Assembly (NCBI GenBank): GCA_033085395.1
Contig: JANQBS010000067.1
Coordinates: 62,001 to 126,000, forward strand
DNA: 64,000 nucleotides
Source of the DNA: Xanthoparmelia taractica
Lineage: Eukaryota > Ascomycota > Lecanoromycetes > Lecanorales > Parmeliaceae
Direction: 5' to 3'
Under the pieces are notes generated by a model, which was not told the origin of the DNA, made no database searches, and was given only the letters and a program-made list of their open reading frames with translations. Below are positions 35,468 to 46,394 of the stretch, piece after piece (within the stretch, counting starts at the first letter, position 1; each line of letters starts with the position of its first letter). Made by a program: the position numbers and the translations under genes.

Positions 35468-36529
35468 CTATCCCAAGATCTGGGCTAGTCTCTGACGTCG
35501 CTTCCGCTCCACAACTTTCTGACCAGCCCGGACCCTCTGTTTTGAAATCCTTGCCTTTCGAAGCCTCTCGTCCCGCTCGCTATCAGTCTCCCGATGCTTA
35601 CTCTCGTGAACTCGCCGACTGCTTGATGTTCCTAGAACCTTGCCGCAGATTGAGCATGTACGATGGCTGATTGAGTGGACGACCATGTGTTGTCGCAGGT
35701 GGTTAATCGTTCTGAACGTCCTTCCGCAGTGTATGCAGCGGCGAGGGTCTGTCTCGGCAGTTTCTCCAGGCTGTTGGAGCCACCAGGGTTTTGTATCATT
35801 GAGATCGTTACCTTCAGGCTGCTGAGAGCTTTCATCCTCTGCTTCGTCTTCTTTCATTTCTTCGTCGTCGTCGCTGTCGGACGCCTTTGAAATGCAGAAT
35901 TGCGTCAATTTTCCTGCAAGCTGAAGCATTGTACAAGTGCGCAAATCGGTCAGAGGGTTTTCCGCCGCGATCTCTTGGATGTTGAAATTGGTGTTGACGC
36001 GGTTGTTGGCCAAGGTGAGTGCCTCTTGCAGATCTTTATCGCTGAGCTCGCTCACGGCTGTGACTTTATCGTCTTCTCCTCTCATTGGGCTTCCTGGATC
36101 TGAAATCATTTCGTCGTCTAGATTAGTATCGGTACTATGGGGTGTCATATACCTGTCTTCGAAGCTGAAAGGAGACTCTATCTGCGATTCCGGAGGTGAC
36201 TGCTGTTCAAGAGTGTCATTTGCATCAACGCCGGGCTGTGGCGAGAAAGCATCGGCTTGGTCTCTGGCGAGCCGAGGACACGTGAAGCCTCCATAGCAGG
36301 CGAGACATGTCGGCGAACTCAGGATGCGCCACATTCCACCGCAAGGCTCACATTGACTATCGTCACAGGGAAACTCGATGCGTGTGGATTTTGAGACCTC
36401 GCCGTCGAAAGCATTGCCGCAAAGGCCACATTCGGCAGAATCAGAACCGGCACTGATCAACAGCGACCCAGGTCTTGGAGCCTTCGTGGCCTTTTCGAGC
36501 ACAGTGGTTCTCGCAAGCGCTGTAGGCAT
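35468..36529 (-). CDS. C2H2 zinc-finger protein with N-terminal Cys cluster
   Basis: Single exon, 353 aa from the first ATG at 36529; the frame continues upstream without an ATG. An N-terminal Cys-rich segment (ECGLCGNAFDG, then CDDSQCEPCGGMW and CLACYGGFTCP) may bind zinc. The middle is acidic and Ser/Pro-rich. The C-terminus has a classical C2H2 finger (RRCIHCGRTFRTINHLRQHMVVH), a second (RTCSICGKVLGTSSSRRVHESKH) and a very basic tail. It is likely a nuclear DNA-binding regulator, but no orthologue or target is recognised. The start lies close to the divergent gene at 37100, so they may share a promoter region. Confidence 0.7.
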   Translation of the reverse strand: MPTALARTTVLEKATKAPRPGSLLISAGSDSAECGLCGNAFDGEVSKSTRIEFPCDDSQCEPCGGMWRILSSPTCLACYGGFTCPRLARDQADAFSPQPGVDANDTLEQQSPPESQIESPFSFEDRYMTPHSTDTNLDDEMISDPGSPMRGEDDKVTAVSELSDKDLQEALTLANNRVNTNFNIQEIAAENPLTDLRTCTMLQLAGKLTQFCISKASDSDDDEEMKEDEAEDESSQQPEGNDLNDTKPWWLQQPGETAETDPRRCIHCGRTFRTINHLRQHMVVHSISHRTCSICGKVLGTSSSRRVHESKHRETDSERDERLRKARISKQRVRAGQKVVERKRRQRLAQILG

Positions 36530-36556
36530 AGTCGCGTCCGGGCAACGATGTATCAA

Positions 36557-37099
36557 ATCTCTAGTGTGAGGTTGGTCTAAAGCCGTATTGAGAGGGTGAC
36601 CCCTGTTGGTTTTGAGGCGAGGTTGCTGGCTCCGCGAAAGAGTTGGGACGGATGTGTGGTTGAATCAAGAGAGAGAGGCAATTCCCGCAGAATATATATG
36701 ATATGGCCATGCCAATGCCATGAGACATTCTCACAATACCACAATGCCGCAAGTGGAAGCTCATTGTGCTCGAGCAGATATGAGCGATCGACCCATGATA
36801 GTTGTCGTCGGCACAACAAAGGAATTGCGATTCAAATGGATCCTGTTCTATTGTGGTTGTATGCCCCTTTCATGACCTCTTTGTGTGCTAAGTCCATGTT
36901 TCACCTCGCGTTTCTATGCCATTGTGAGGAACAATGACCATTGACTGTTCTATATCATTAGACTTAGGTTTATGGCCGTCTTGCTGGCCATCTCCATCTA
37001 CTCCGCAACACCAAAATATCCTCACGCTTCTAATCAGCCTCACAATACTTAAAGAAGCTGTACAGAGCAACAACTTGTCATTTCAAGCAATCGAACATC
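36557..37099. other. Divergent promoter region
   Basis: About 0.55 kb between the minus-strand zinc-finger gene and the plus-strand gene at 37100. No clear regulatory motif named; short frames on both strands appear spurious. Confidence 0.5.
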
Positions 37100-37489
37100 A
37101 TGTGCTGGGCTGTCCAATACACACACGCCGAGTGCCAGCATGACAGAAAGACGGAGATAGTCGAGTACTGCCCAGATTCCGACCAAGGAACCTGCATCCG
37201 CATCCCCATCCACTTCACGCAAATCACCGCCCCGTCTCTCTGCCTCTTGTGCTTCCGCGAGGAGGAAGCCAAGATCGATGCCCATTATCAGAAAAAAGTA
37301 GACGTGATTCGGAGTAAGATGGTCGAGTATGAAGCTGCGCAGACGGATAGGCAGATTAGAGGACGCGCTCAGGGAGCGAGGGATCCTAATATTGCTCAGC
37401 TTGAGCGGGACCTGGTCGACGCGAAGAAGTGGAGGGATAGGGCAATTAAGGTTTTTCGATTCGAGCAGGGTGTTTGGGCTGATGGTTGA
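37100..37489 (+). CDS. Small hypothetical protein with Cys/His N-terminus
   Basis: Single exon of 129 aa. The N-terminus reads MCWAVQYTHAECQHDRKTEI then YCPDS and LCLLCFREEEAKID, with Cys/His spacing that could bind a metal. The C-terminal half is a charged amphipathic helix or coiled coil (KKVDVIRSKMVEYEAAQ, IAQLERDLVDAKKWRDRAI). Proteins of this plan (short, MCW start, C-terminal coiled coil) occur in filamentous ascomycetes but none is functionally known to me. ATG context is reasonable and no intron is needed. No pathway can be assigned. Confidence 0.6.
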   Translation: MCWAVQYTHAECQHDRKTEIVEYCPDSDQGTCIRIPIHFTQITAPSLCLLCFREEEAKIDAHYQKKVDVIRSKMVEYEAAQTDRQIRGRAQGARDPNIAQLERDLVDAKKWRDRAIKVFRFEQGVWADG

Positions 37490-39277
37490 GTAGGGAGCGA
37501 GTCCGATAGGTCGGAAAGTATGAATCGAAAGGTAAACCTATTTACATTTTTCTCAGATCTTGGCAAGGTAATCTTTGCTCGGGACACTCTGGCGTGCCTC
37601 CCTTTTGCAAACTTCGTCTTCACCACAGCGTACATGACGGCAAGACTGCGATCTCTCGTAACGGTCAATATCATATCCTCTACACCTTGGCAAAACTTGA
37701 CGAAAAGGCCCAACTGTTAGTATTTCTCTAAGCTCGTCCAACATATTCAATCATCTGACACCGTTGCAGCGAAGTTCGTCACTGTGAGTTGCTAAGTAGA
37801 AAAGCCGAGAAATAGTCGTTCTCATCATAACAAAAGATTTGCTGGAGCTGAGACAGCGGCGTAGCCAATTCTCATTCCTCAGGTGCCGCGCATATGAAAC
37901 TCGACATTAGGAGAGAAAGCAATCTAACGTTAACGGGAAACATGACGGCGATATAAAGTTGAGTGTCTGCTTTAAATTTAATAAAAGATTGGAGACATTT
38001 TTTGTACTTATTCTTTCTCCCCCCGACCCACAGTATGTCTTGCTGCCGAGTCCTCGATGGTTTTAATTTAAGCGTGTTTGGCTTTGTGTCTTTGAAATTG
38101 GCTTGCAGTCACGTTGGCCTTAGAGATGGCATTGCTCGTCCTGAGGTAAACAGTGATCTTTCTATGCCGAAGAGTCTTTACGGCATACACCACCCTCAAC
38201 CCCCAACCAGTGCCCTTACCCCCAGGCTCTCCCTCCCTGATCCGCTCCCACTCACTCTTCCCCACCCTCACAACCACAAACGGCACCACTACCGCCACCG
38301 CCACCACCACCACGCCCTCCTGCCCCGTCAGCGCCAAGCGAAAAGAAAGAGAGTTGTGCCTGCCCGCAGAACTGGATTCGACAGTCACGTCGACGGCCAT
38401 GGTGCCGTGTTCGTGTCCGGCGGAAACGCCGACGGTGACGGTGAGGGCTTGTGTGGCGTTTGGATGTGGGGGGTGGGAGACGGTTATGAGGGGTGTGGGA
38501 TGTTTTTGGGGGGAGGGGAAGGGAAAGGAAAGGGAAAGAGAAAGGAGAGGGAAGGGGGAGATGACGAGTTTGTGGCTGGGGAGGGGATTGTACGTCGTAG
38601 GCAGAAAGAGGGGATAGCAGAGACGAGAAACGTATATATAGATGCGTGTTTTGTTTTGGATACCACCTGCATGCTTCGAGAGAATGGTGAATAGATGTGA
38701 TGAACTTTCGTGTCGTTCTTCCTGTGTGAGAAGGAACCGGTCTGTCAAGCTGTCCATGTTCGTCGCTCGGTAATAATCGGGCTTTGTGGCAGGAGTTGTG
38801 CATAGAGCTTATGGAGTTTCGAGAATTGGCAAAATCAGGCTGCAATGTCACGCTGTCCTAATGTATGAGATGGCAGATGGCGTACGGTAAGAATGCTGTT
38901 GTACGTGTAGTATAAATGGTTGGGGTAAGGTATGTTTCTCGAGGTATAAGTCTGGGAGAAGTTTGGCCCCGGGGCCGAAAATTAGACCTAAATAGCCGCC
39001 GGGCCGTCAGAAGCGACGCCGGGGTCTTAGGGATGGCTTGGCACAAGTACCGAGTCGAAGTAATTTTCAAGTTTACTGCCAGCAATCTGAGAGTTGCGCC
39101 AGCTAAATAATCAATTCGAGCTGAGAATTACTGCACACAGTCAATTTCAATGCGCATTTCCATGCTTAGAGTTCTCGTTACCTGTCGCCCGTGCGAACAG
39201 TAGTTGTGAAACAGAAGCCCATATCACTCTCGGAGCTAGGAACCCAAACAGCTTCTCTAACCTCCTCACGATCACCA
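37490..39277. other. Gene-poor region with two ambiguous frames
   Basis: About 1.8 kb. At 38068-38757 (minus, 229 codons) and 37963-38694 (plus, 243 codons) both strands are open over low-complexity GGTGGC/GGAAAG sequence. I cannot decide which, if either, is coding. The minus frame has NATQALTVTVGVSAGHEHG and LSFRLALTGQEG, which look more protein-like. A possible histone-fold relic at 37561-37800 is listed separately. Confidence 0.4.
37561..37800 (-). pseudogene. Possible histone H4-like relic (speculative)
   Basis: On the minus strand, segments in two frames fall in the order and spacing of a histone H4 fold. NGVR-stop-LNMLDELREIL sits where H4 has GVKRIS..MIYEEVRGVL, and after a frame change FVKFCQGVEDMILTVT and VMYAVVKTK sit where H4 has the FLE..VIRDAVTYT and DVVYALKRQ segments. 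The distance from GV to the VVK end is about 48 codons against 50 in H4. The stop (TGA at 37751-37753) would be a CGA-to-TGA change. Each match is weak alone and the ends are not conserved, so chance is a real alternative. Confidence 0.2.
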
Positions 39278-40403
39278 ATGGCATCCAAATCGTTACGAAT
39301 AGGGTTGATTCCCGGTGATGGCATCGGGCGTGAGGTCATACCAGTACACATGCCATTTCCTGCCACAATGGTTTCCATCCTGATTGACAAAGGCAGGCCG
39401 ACGGGTACTAGAAGCCATTGCAACATCCTTCAAACTCGACCTATCCTTCATTGACCTTCTGGCCGGCTATGAAACTTTCCAGCAAACGGGCAAGGCCCTC
39501 CCAGACAAAACGGTCGAGACGTTGAAGAAAGAATGCAACGGCGCCCTCTTCGGAGCCGTCAGCTCCCCAACCACAAAAGTTGCCGGCTACTCCTCGCCCA
39601 TTGTCGCCTTGCGGAAAAAAATGGATCTCTACGCCAATGTAAGGCCTGTCAAGACTACAGCATCATCTAAGACGGCGATAGATCTGGTCATTGTGCGCGA
39701 AAATACAGAAGATTTGTACGTTAAAGAGGAGCGAACATACGAAGCCTCTGATGGCTCAGGCAAGGTTGCCGAGGCTATCAAGCGTATCTCTGAACGAGCA
39801 AGCCATCGAATAGCGTCCATGGCTGGCGAGATTGCCCTACGGCGGCAGAAAATAAGAGATGCCGGAGTTCAGAGCGTACATTCGAGTCCTTTGGTCACCA
39901 TTACACATAAAAGCAACGTCCTTTCACAAACCGACGGTCTGTTCCGGGAAACTGCTCGGGCCGCTCTTGCCGATGCAAAGTACAAGTCAGTGGGGGTGGA
40001 AGAACAAATCGTCGACTCCATGGTCTACAAACTCTTCCGCCAACCCTCTTCATACGACGTCATCGTCGCCCCGAATCTCTACGGTGACATCCTCTCAGAT
40101 GGCGCGGCTGCCCTGGTCGGGAGTTTAGGCCTTGTGCCATCCGCGAATGTGGGTGATGACTTTGTGATAGGGGAGCCATGTCATGGTAGTGCGCCAGATA
40201 TCATGGGTAAAGGGATAGCGAATCCAATTGCTACGATTAGGAGTACGACTCTGATGCTGGAATTTCTGGGGCACGAAGAAGCCGCTGCAAAGGTGTACGC
40301 GGCGGTGGATGCAAATCTGGATGAAGGGAAGTTGCTGACGCCGGATATGGGTGGGAAGGCTGGAACAGTGGAGGTGATTGAGGATGTAATGAGAAGGATA
40401 TAG
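39278..40403 (+). CDS. lys12: Homoisocitrate dehydrogenase
   Basis: Exons 39278-39343 and 39393-40403 (49-nt intron GTACAC..AAAG, phase 0), 358 aa. The join gives GDGIGREVIP|AGRRVLEAI. Family features: LRIGLIPGDGIGREV at the N-terminus, FGAVSSPTTKVAGYSSPIVA, LRKKMDLYANVRPVK, VIVRENTEDLYVKEE, ITHKSNVL, the metal-binding YDVIVAPNLYGDILSDGAA, and GSAPDIMGKGIANP. All are intact. The enzyme oxidises homoisocitrate to 2-oxoadipate using NAD in the fungal alpha-aminoadipate pathway of lysine synthesis. The ATG at 39278 gives a short N-terminus; a 17-codon frame at 39150 with a basic leader ends in a stop, so a mitochondrial presequence on another exon cannot be excluded. Confidence 0.92.
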
Positions 40404-41740
40404 CGGGTAAGATTCATCTTTGAGGGAAGATGAAGAGGTATGTACATAATCCATAAACATTGGATGATCTATAGGAACGCCGCAATAGCCGGAAACCAAT
40501 GAGAGTGTGCCTATGATATATCGACAACGACGGGGCGACCACGTTCTATGGGATGAGAACACAACCCGTGTGTAGCGTGACGGTCACAACGCAAGCAAGA
40601 CCCTTAGGCCGATCAAGAATTACGAGCTGCCCAAACCTCAAAACTTCAACACGCAGGAGTACCACTACTCCACGCTCTACAACCATTGTCCCTGTGAATT
40701 ATATCAGTCCATCTCATCTCATCCCATCTCATCTGCACATAAACCAGTAACGCCAGCCCATGATATTACCATCATGATCTCAGCTCGTACCGCCATAAAT
40801 CCCCTTGAACAGTCTACCGTTCTCCATTCCACCTCCACCAAGTCCAAATCCATCCCAAATCAAAATCACGCCCAACCAACCTAAACCCCCCTCCCTCCTT
40901 ACCAGCTACATCCACTCCACCCATCCCCACTCCATCTCCACTCCATCCTCCCGCTCCTTCCATCACCACCACCTTTACTTCCCACCACCACCACCACCGT
41001 CACCAAACACTCACAGCGCCTCAAATATCAGCGCCACAAGCCCGATGGCGACGGCGATGAAGTGGGCGTATACGCCGAAGAAGCCGTGGTAGCGTCGGGA
41101 CATTTTTGCGGTAGTGAGTGTGGTTTTCGACGTGTCGAGAGAGAGTTGGGAGAGAGTTGAGGGGGAGAGTTGGAGGGGGGCGGGGAAGAAGAGGGTCAGG
41201 GTCGTGGATGGTACGAGATGATATGGCGATGGATGAGGTTTTGCGATGTGAATTTTAGGAGGAAGTGTGTTTGCAAGGCTATAGGGTGAAAAGGGTTCGT
41301 CCTCCGAGTTCTCGAGTTATGGGGAAGAAATGAAGAAAGCAACCCACGTTCACTTTATGTTGATTATGGTACTCTGGATGGGAGTCGCAGCTACCTTATC
41401 TGAGGTCTTTTCGTCTTGGGAAATCGCTCGCGCCGGTATGGCTCAAGCAAGGCGGTGGCGAACGGCATGATGCCCTAAGCTTCTGATTTGCGGGACAGGG
41501 CGACATCATGCATTGACGAAAATATATCAACCCAAAAGACGTAGGGATCGGCGGCCGTCATCGGGTATGTTCCACACATTGCGCAATCCATACTGAAAGT
41601 CGGATGATAGCAGGTTGAAAAAAAGGGGATCTTACACGTGCGCCCAAGAATGCTTCGCATATGAAAGGCGCTCAAACACAAAATGCCAAATGATCCAGAC
41701 AAGTAAGAGTACATGCATACAGTTGGAATCGTATCTACCA
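40404..41740. other. Convergent spacer
   Basis: About 1.3 kb between homoisocitrate dehydrogenase and the ABC transporter. Contains CCACC-type simple repeats near 40975-41000 and a possible 30-codon membrane ORF (listed). A plus-strand frame at 40805-41092 is an artefact of the CCA repeats. Confidence 0.5.
41011..41103 (-). CDS. Possible small single-helix membrane protein (30 aa)
   Basis: The frame starts in a good context (GCAAAAATGTCC) and encodes a short basic head (MSRRYHGFFGVY) and one hydrophobic helix (FIAVAIGLVALIFEAL). A consensus donor GTGAGT falls exactly at the last codon, so this may be the first exon of a slightly longer protein, but I could not identify the next exon. Length, basic head and single helix resemble small ER or mitochondrial membrane subunits. 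No family recognised. Confidence 0.3.
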   Translation of the reverse strand: MSRRYHGFFGVYAHFIAVAIGLVALIFEAL

Positions 41741-44700
41741 TTACCTCCTCTCGACTAATAACACATGCATAGCGACATAGGCGATCACAATGAAAGCCCC
41801 AGAGAAGATAGCCAGACCAATGACATCTTTCCACAGAGCTAGATTGTCGAATCCAAAAGCACTTAGGATAGATGCACCAGGCACTTCAATGTCGAGACCG
41901 TATTTGTGATCGATGAGAGTAAGAAATGTGACTTCGTTGACAATGAGACCTTCGAAGCCGTAGTGGAAGATTGAAAGCTGAGACATTAGTAAAGAGTCTT
42001 CAATGAGTTGAGAAACAATGACTTACAGTCTGCAGCCACAATGCCTCCTTGGGTATCGCGTCGTGATTGAGCAACAACCCTGCGAAGAGCAGGCTGAAGA
42101 GCATCACTAAACTACCAATCAGATTCGCGACACCGCCGTCCTTGAACACAATTCCAATGAACAGGCATATGGCTGCTGCTGCGAGGTTAAAAAGTACCAA
42201 AATAAGTATGAATTTGAGGAATTCCGGCCATGCCGGCGTTAGGCCAGTCATGGGGTATACAATAGCTCCCATAATTATCGGAGGTATGAGGCGTAGAGGA
42301 ACGATGTCGAAGATGACTTTGGCTGCGAAGTAGGATATGGGTGAATAATAGCCATTTGCTCTCTCCCGCACAAAAAGAAGTCGCTCCGATGAGAAGACAG
42401 TAAGGCTCGTCAAGGTGCTGAAGCCAAACAGGGCCAGGACAAAGAAGAAAAGGCCGAGTCTGTTCTGGAAGCCCTTGATGTCATCGGTCAATCCGTAGAA
42501 CAAGTAGCCAGACAGGACGGCAAGGAGGATGGCGATGGCGTAGTGTGTGAGCATTAACACGGGATTCCGGTAGAGATTTCGCCAGGTTCTTTGCGATAAG
42601 ATCGTGAATTGACTGATCCAGCCCACACGTCGGTAGCCTTTCATAGTACCCGATGCGACTTTCGCATAGTTGGGCTGACCGTGAGCTGAGCCGTTGGCAT
42701 TCGATGCGCTGCTTACAGCAGCGTTGATATTGTCTCGAATTGATCCAGCAACATCTGAGCTGGCATAGCTCGAGACAAGATCATCCAATTCAGTACCAGT
42801 GCCAGAGGCTGCTGGTGGAAGTTGATGGGGGTCATCCAGAATTTGCGGACGTATTTGGCCCTGCTGCTTTGACAGCCGGATCAGATCTGCACTGCTTCTG
42901 CGGTCGTTAGGATCGGATGCCTCATCATCAGTCTTTGGGGTAGAAGGGGACTCCACGCCCGTGGTACTCTTCTTTCGTGTAAAGAGTTTACGATCTTGCT
43001 GCTGTTTTAGCGATTGCTTGCGTTTGCTTTTTGGCCGTTGGTTCGACTCGCTGTAGCTCCCGTAGCTGCTGTTGTCCAAGCTCATGTTCGAAGCACTGGC
43101 GATAGACTTGATGGCGCGAACACTGCTGTTGACAGTCCGCATGCCTTCGCTACCTCCATCAAAACCGGCAGGACCGTTCTCGTCCGTCGGTGTATGTGCC
43201 GTCTGAGCATGCATGGTAAGGTCCACAAGGTAGTCCGCGATGTTGAAGCCTGGCGGACAAGCGTACCCGATTCGGTCAAAGTAGCTTTGGCAAGTGGCGT
43301 ACGGTCCCGAGTAAACCGTTCGTCCTTTTGCTAGGAGCACAAGGTAGTCAAAGAGGGCGACGATGTTGGATCGAGGCTGGTGTATGGTGAAAATTATTGT
43401 CCTGTTGTAGTTCTTTGCCAGCGTTACAAGACACTCAATTACGTTGAATGCATTGAATGCGTCGAGTCCGCTTGTTGGTTCGTCCAAAAAGAGTATACTG
43501 GGGCTGGTGACCAGCTCGCAAGCTATTCCAACTCTACGCTTCTCACCACCAGAGATGCCACGTCCATTACCTTCTTCCGAACCAATGAGCTGATCCTTGA
43601 TGGCGCTGATTCCAAGCTGTTTTTCGACTTCATACACACGCTGTTCCTTGCTCATAATACTCATATCTCGAGGCAGTCGAAGCAGAGCACTCGTCATGAT
43701 GGTCTCATGGACGGTCAGCGTCGAGAGCATCGTGTCGTCCTGGTCCACAAAACCGACAACGCTTCGGTATTCATTGTCAACGACTTTCTCTCCATTCACG
43801 TAGAAATTCCCTTCGACAACACCACGCTTGTTCTTCCTTGCTAAGATATCAAGAAACGTAGTTTTGCCCGCTCCTGATGCACCCATGATAGCCATCAACT
43901 GGCCAGGCAGAGCGATGCCCTGAACCCCAGACAAGATTTGCTTCCCGTTCAGATTGTAAGAGACGTCGTCAAATTGTAGTGATGCTGGTTTATGTTCGGC
44001 CATCATCTGGGCCAAGTCGTCGTCCGAATCGTCTGACAGATAGATAGGTCCATACTTGAGCTGCCTCCTAGACAGATACCATACCAGCAAGATCACCAAC
44101 ACAACAAACAAGGCGCATCCAGCAATCACGCCCGCGATCAATGGCGTGTTGATCTTCTTCACTGGCCTGGTATAGCCTGGGACGTCTGTCCGGTAAAGGC
44201 ACTCTCCCCAAGAGCACTGCAAGGTGATAGACTCGTCTCCAAATACACTCTTGATTAGATTGTTCATTGCTGGTTCCTCGAACTTGCTCCCGTCTTTACT
44301 GCTTCCCCCCTCAGTGCTGATCGATGAGAATGACGCTGGACCTTTGATTTCCTCCGTCAGGAATTCTCCGATATCGATTGATCCATCCTCTCCACAAAGC
44401 ATGCGACCCGGAACACAAGCGCATTTGATGTGTTCGCATTTATAGCTTGTAGTATTCCTATCGTACTCATTTTTTGAGCTGTAGGAACAAGTATCGAGGG
44501 CGCAGTAGAAGGACTCCTCTTGACCGACCCAGAATTGGAAGTTGCATGTCTCGTCCTGCGCGTTGCAAGAAAAGGTGGCTTGCGGATACCTCTCTTTCAA
44601 CTGGTCCAGAATTTTCCTGTTGGTGATATCACACATCTGGTGGTTTTCGTTCACCACGACGCCATCCTTGTAACACGTACCGCCACTGCCTTCTGGCATC

Positions 44701-45083
44701 AACGCATTGCATGCATCACCTGTCTTGCATACGTTGCAGTTGATGCCCTCCCAACCCTCCTCACACTCACATTCCGGTCCGCTTCTTGGGGCCCTATTTT
44801 TACCCTCGGCCAGAGAGCCACATAGCGGCGTTGCGCAATCCTCCCCCCCAAAGCCCGGAGGGCATGAACATTTGCCATCATATTTATTGCATGTAGCAAA
44901 TTGTGCACATTGAAAGGCTTCGAGGTTGCAGTTGAAGCAGGGCGGACAGTCTGACGGTCGATCGTCGTATAGAGAGTAAGTCGACTGAAAGAGATCGGAC
45001 CTTGAGAAATTCTGGAGTGCAAGAGAAGGCCACACAAAGGGTAAGGTCCCGAGCGCTATGAGCGCAGTCCGCCGTATGATCAT
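41741..45083 (-). CDS. ABC transporter, ABCG-type with EGF-like ectodomain (ADP1-like)
   Basis: Exons 42027-45083 and 41741-41977 (49-nt intron GTAAGT..CTCAG, phase 0), 1097 aa. A signal peptide (MIIRRTALIALGTLPFVW) leads into a Cys-rich luminal domain with EGF-like pattern (CPPGFGGEDC, CECEEGWEGINC). A first membrane helix lies at about 315-336. The nucleotide-binding domain follows: Walker A GASGAGKT (401-408), signature SGGEKRR (511-517), Walker B ILFLDEPTSGLD (530-541). A Ser-rich linker precedes the C-terminal membrane domain; the second exon adds its last helix (KDVIGLAIFSGAFIVIAYV). This matches yeast ADP1, an ABC half-transporter of unknown substrate. ATPase motifs are intact. Confidence 0.9.
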
Positions 45084-46394
45084 GGTGGAAATGGGCTACT
45101 ATAGTGGAGGCGGGTGGCTGGAGCCTTGGGAAGTACCGATAAGGTGGACTTCTACCTCAAGAAAGCACGGGACCCATGAAGAAGGACAGTAAGATAGCAA
45201 AACCCTTCTTTGAATTTTTGAATGGTATGGAAGACGAAGAAACATAAGATGAAGGCAGTATTAGGGTTGGCAGGTGTGTCATGCGAGTGGGAAACGGTCC
45301 ATCTTTGACCACGGGGGGGCTTGTGCCCTAGCCCTAGCTCTGGGTCTGAGCCCTATAACATTAGCAGGATCTCTTACCACTAGAGAATGAGAAACAAATA
45401 CCTAAATTCTTCTATTACGAAATAACACACGCATAGTAAGTTTAACTATTTGATAAGTAACTAGACTACGAAGTACTAGAAGGAATCTTCTTCGAAGCGG
45501 CTATGGACATGAATAAGAAATAACTGTATTGGGGAAGCAGCACTTGATAACGACGGGTTATCAAAAGCGCTCATATTAGCAATCCAGTTCCCAGAGAAAG
45601 TGCCTCCTCTGGAGCGCTAATACGATGGTAAATAAGGTAGCGTCCTTTGCCGGCATCCTCCTATGGAACATCGAATGATTGGGAAGTTCTAGTAGTTGCA
45701 TACGATATACATGAAGCGGCGTTTCTTTTCATGCATAAAAAGGCACCTACAACACAACACATCTCGCTCGGCTTGGACAAAGGTACAAAAGAGCCGTTTC
45801 TGAACACGCAGCCACAATGGGACTCTCCATCTCCTCATCAATCAGCTTCTCCGTCTGAGTGCCTCTTCTACTGTGATCCCAATCAGTAACGAAACATGCT
45901 GCCGTTGCCAGAATCTCTTGCCTAAAAGGCTGGAAAAGTCCTGCTTCGCTTCCATAGAAAGATCCTTTTTCGGTCTCGACTTGTCTACCCTCAGATCTTT
46001 CAGAGTCACAAACTCCGCAGCCTTAATGCCCGTTTGAAAAAGTAATATCACATCTATGGCCAGACGTTCCAAGCGAAACCCTCTGATAATAAAGAAATGT
46101 TCACCAATTCGCCACGCAATATCCAGGCAGTCTACGCCACTGTCAGAAAAGCGGTCAAGACGGTCCATTGAATAATTACCACAGAACGAGAACGACAGGT
46201 AAATGTGCCAACTTCATCGACCAGGCAATATCATGCCAACATTCCACATCGATTAACCAACTTCGCTCGAGACAAATCCATCAGAAATGAGCTGAATTCC
46301 CTCAAAGCCACGAATCCAGTACGAAAGGCTCGAGAGCTAACCGCTTCTCTTCCATGCTGGTCTCAACCTCGAGTAGTTCCTTCATCCTGAACCC
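45084..46394. other. Spacer downstream of the P450 pseudogene
   Basis: About 1.3 kb. A minus-strand frame at 45842-46168 (108 codons: SMEAKQDFSSLLGKRFWQRQ) reads like protein but lacks a start context and known family; it may be the remnant of another gene. The motif CCCTAGCCCTAGCTC occurs near 45333. Confidence 0.4.
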
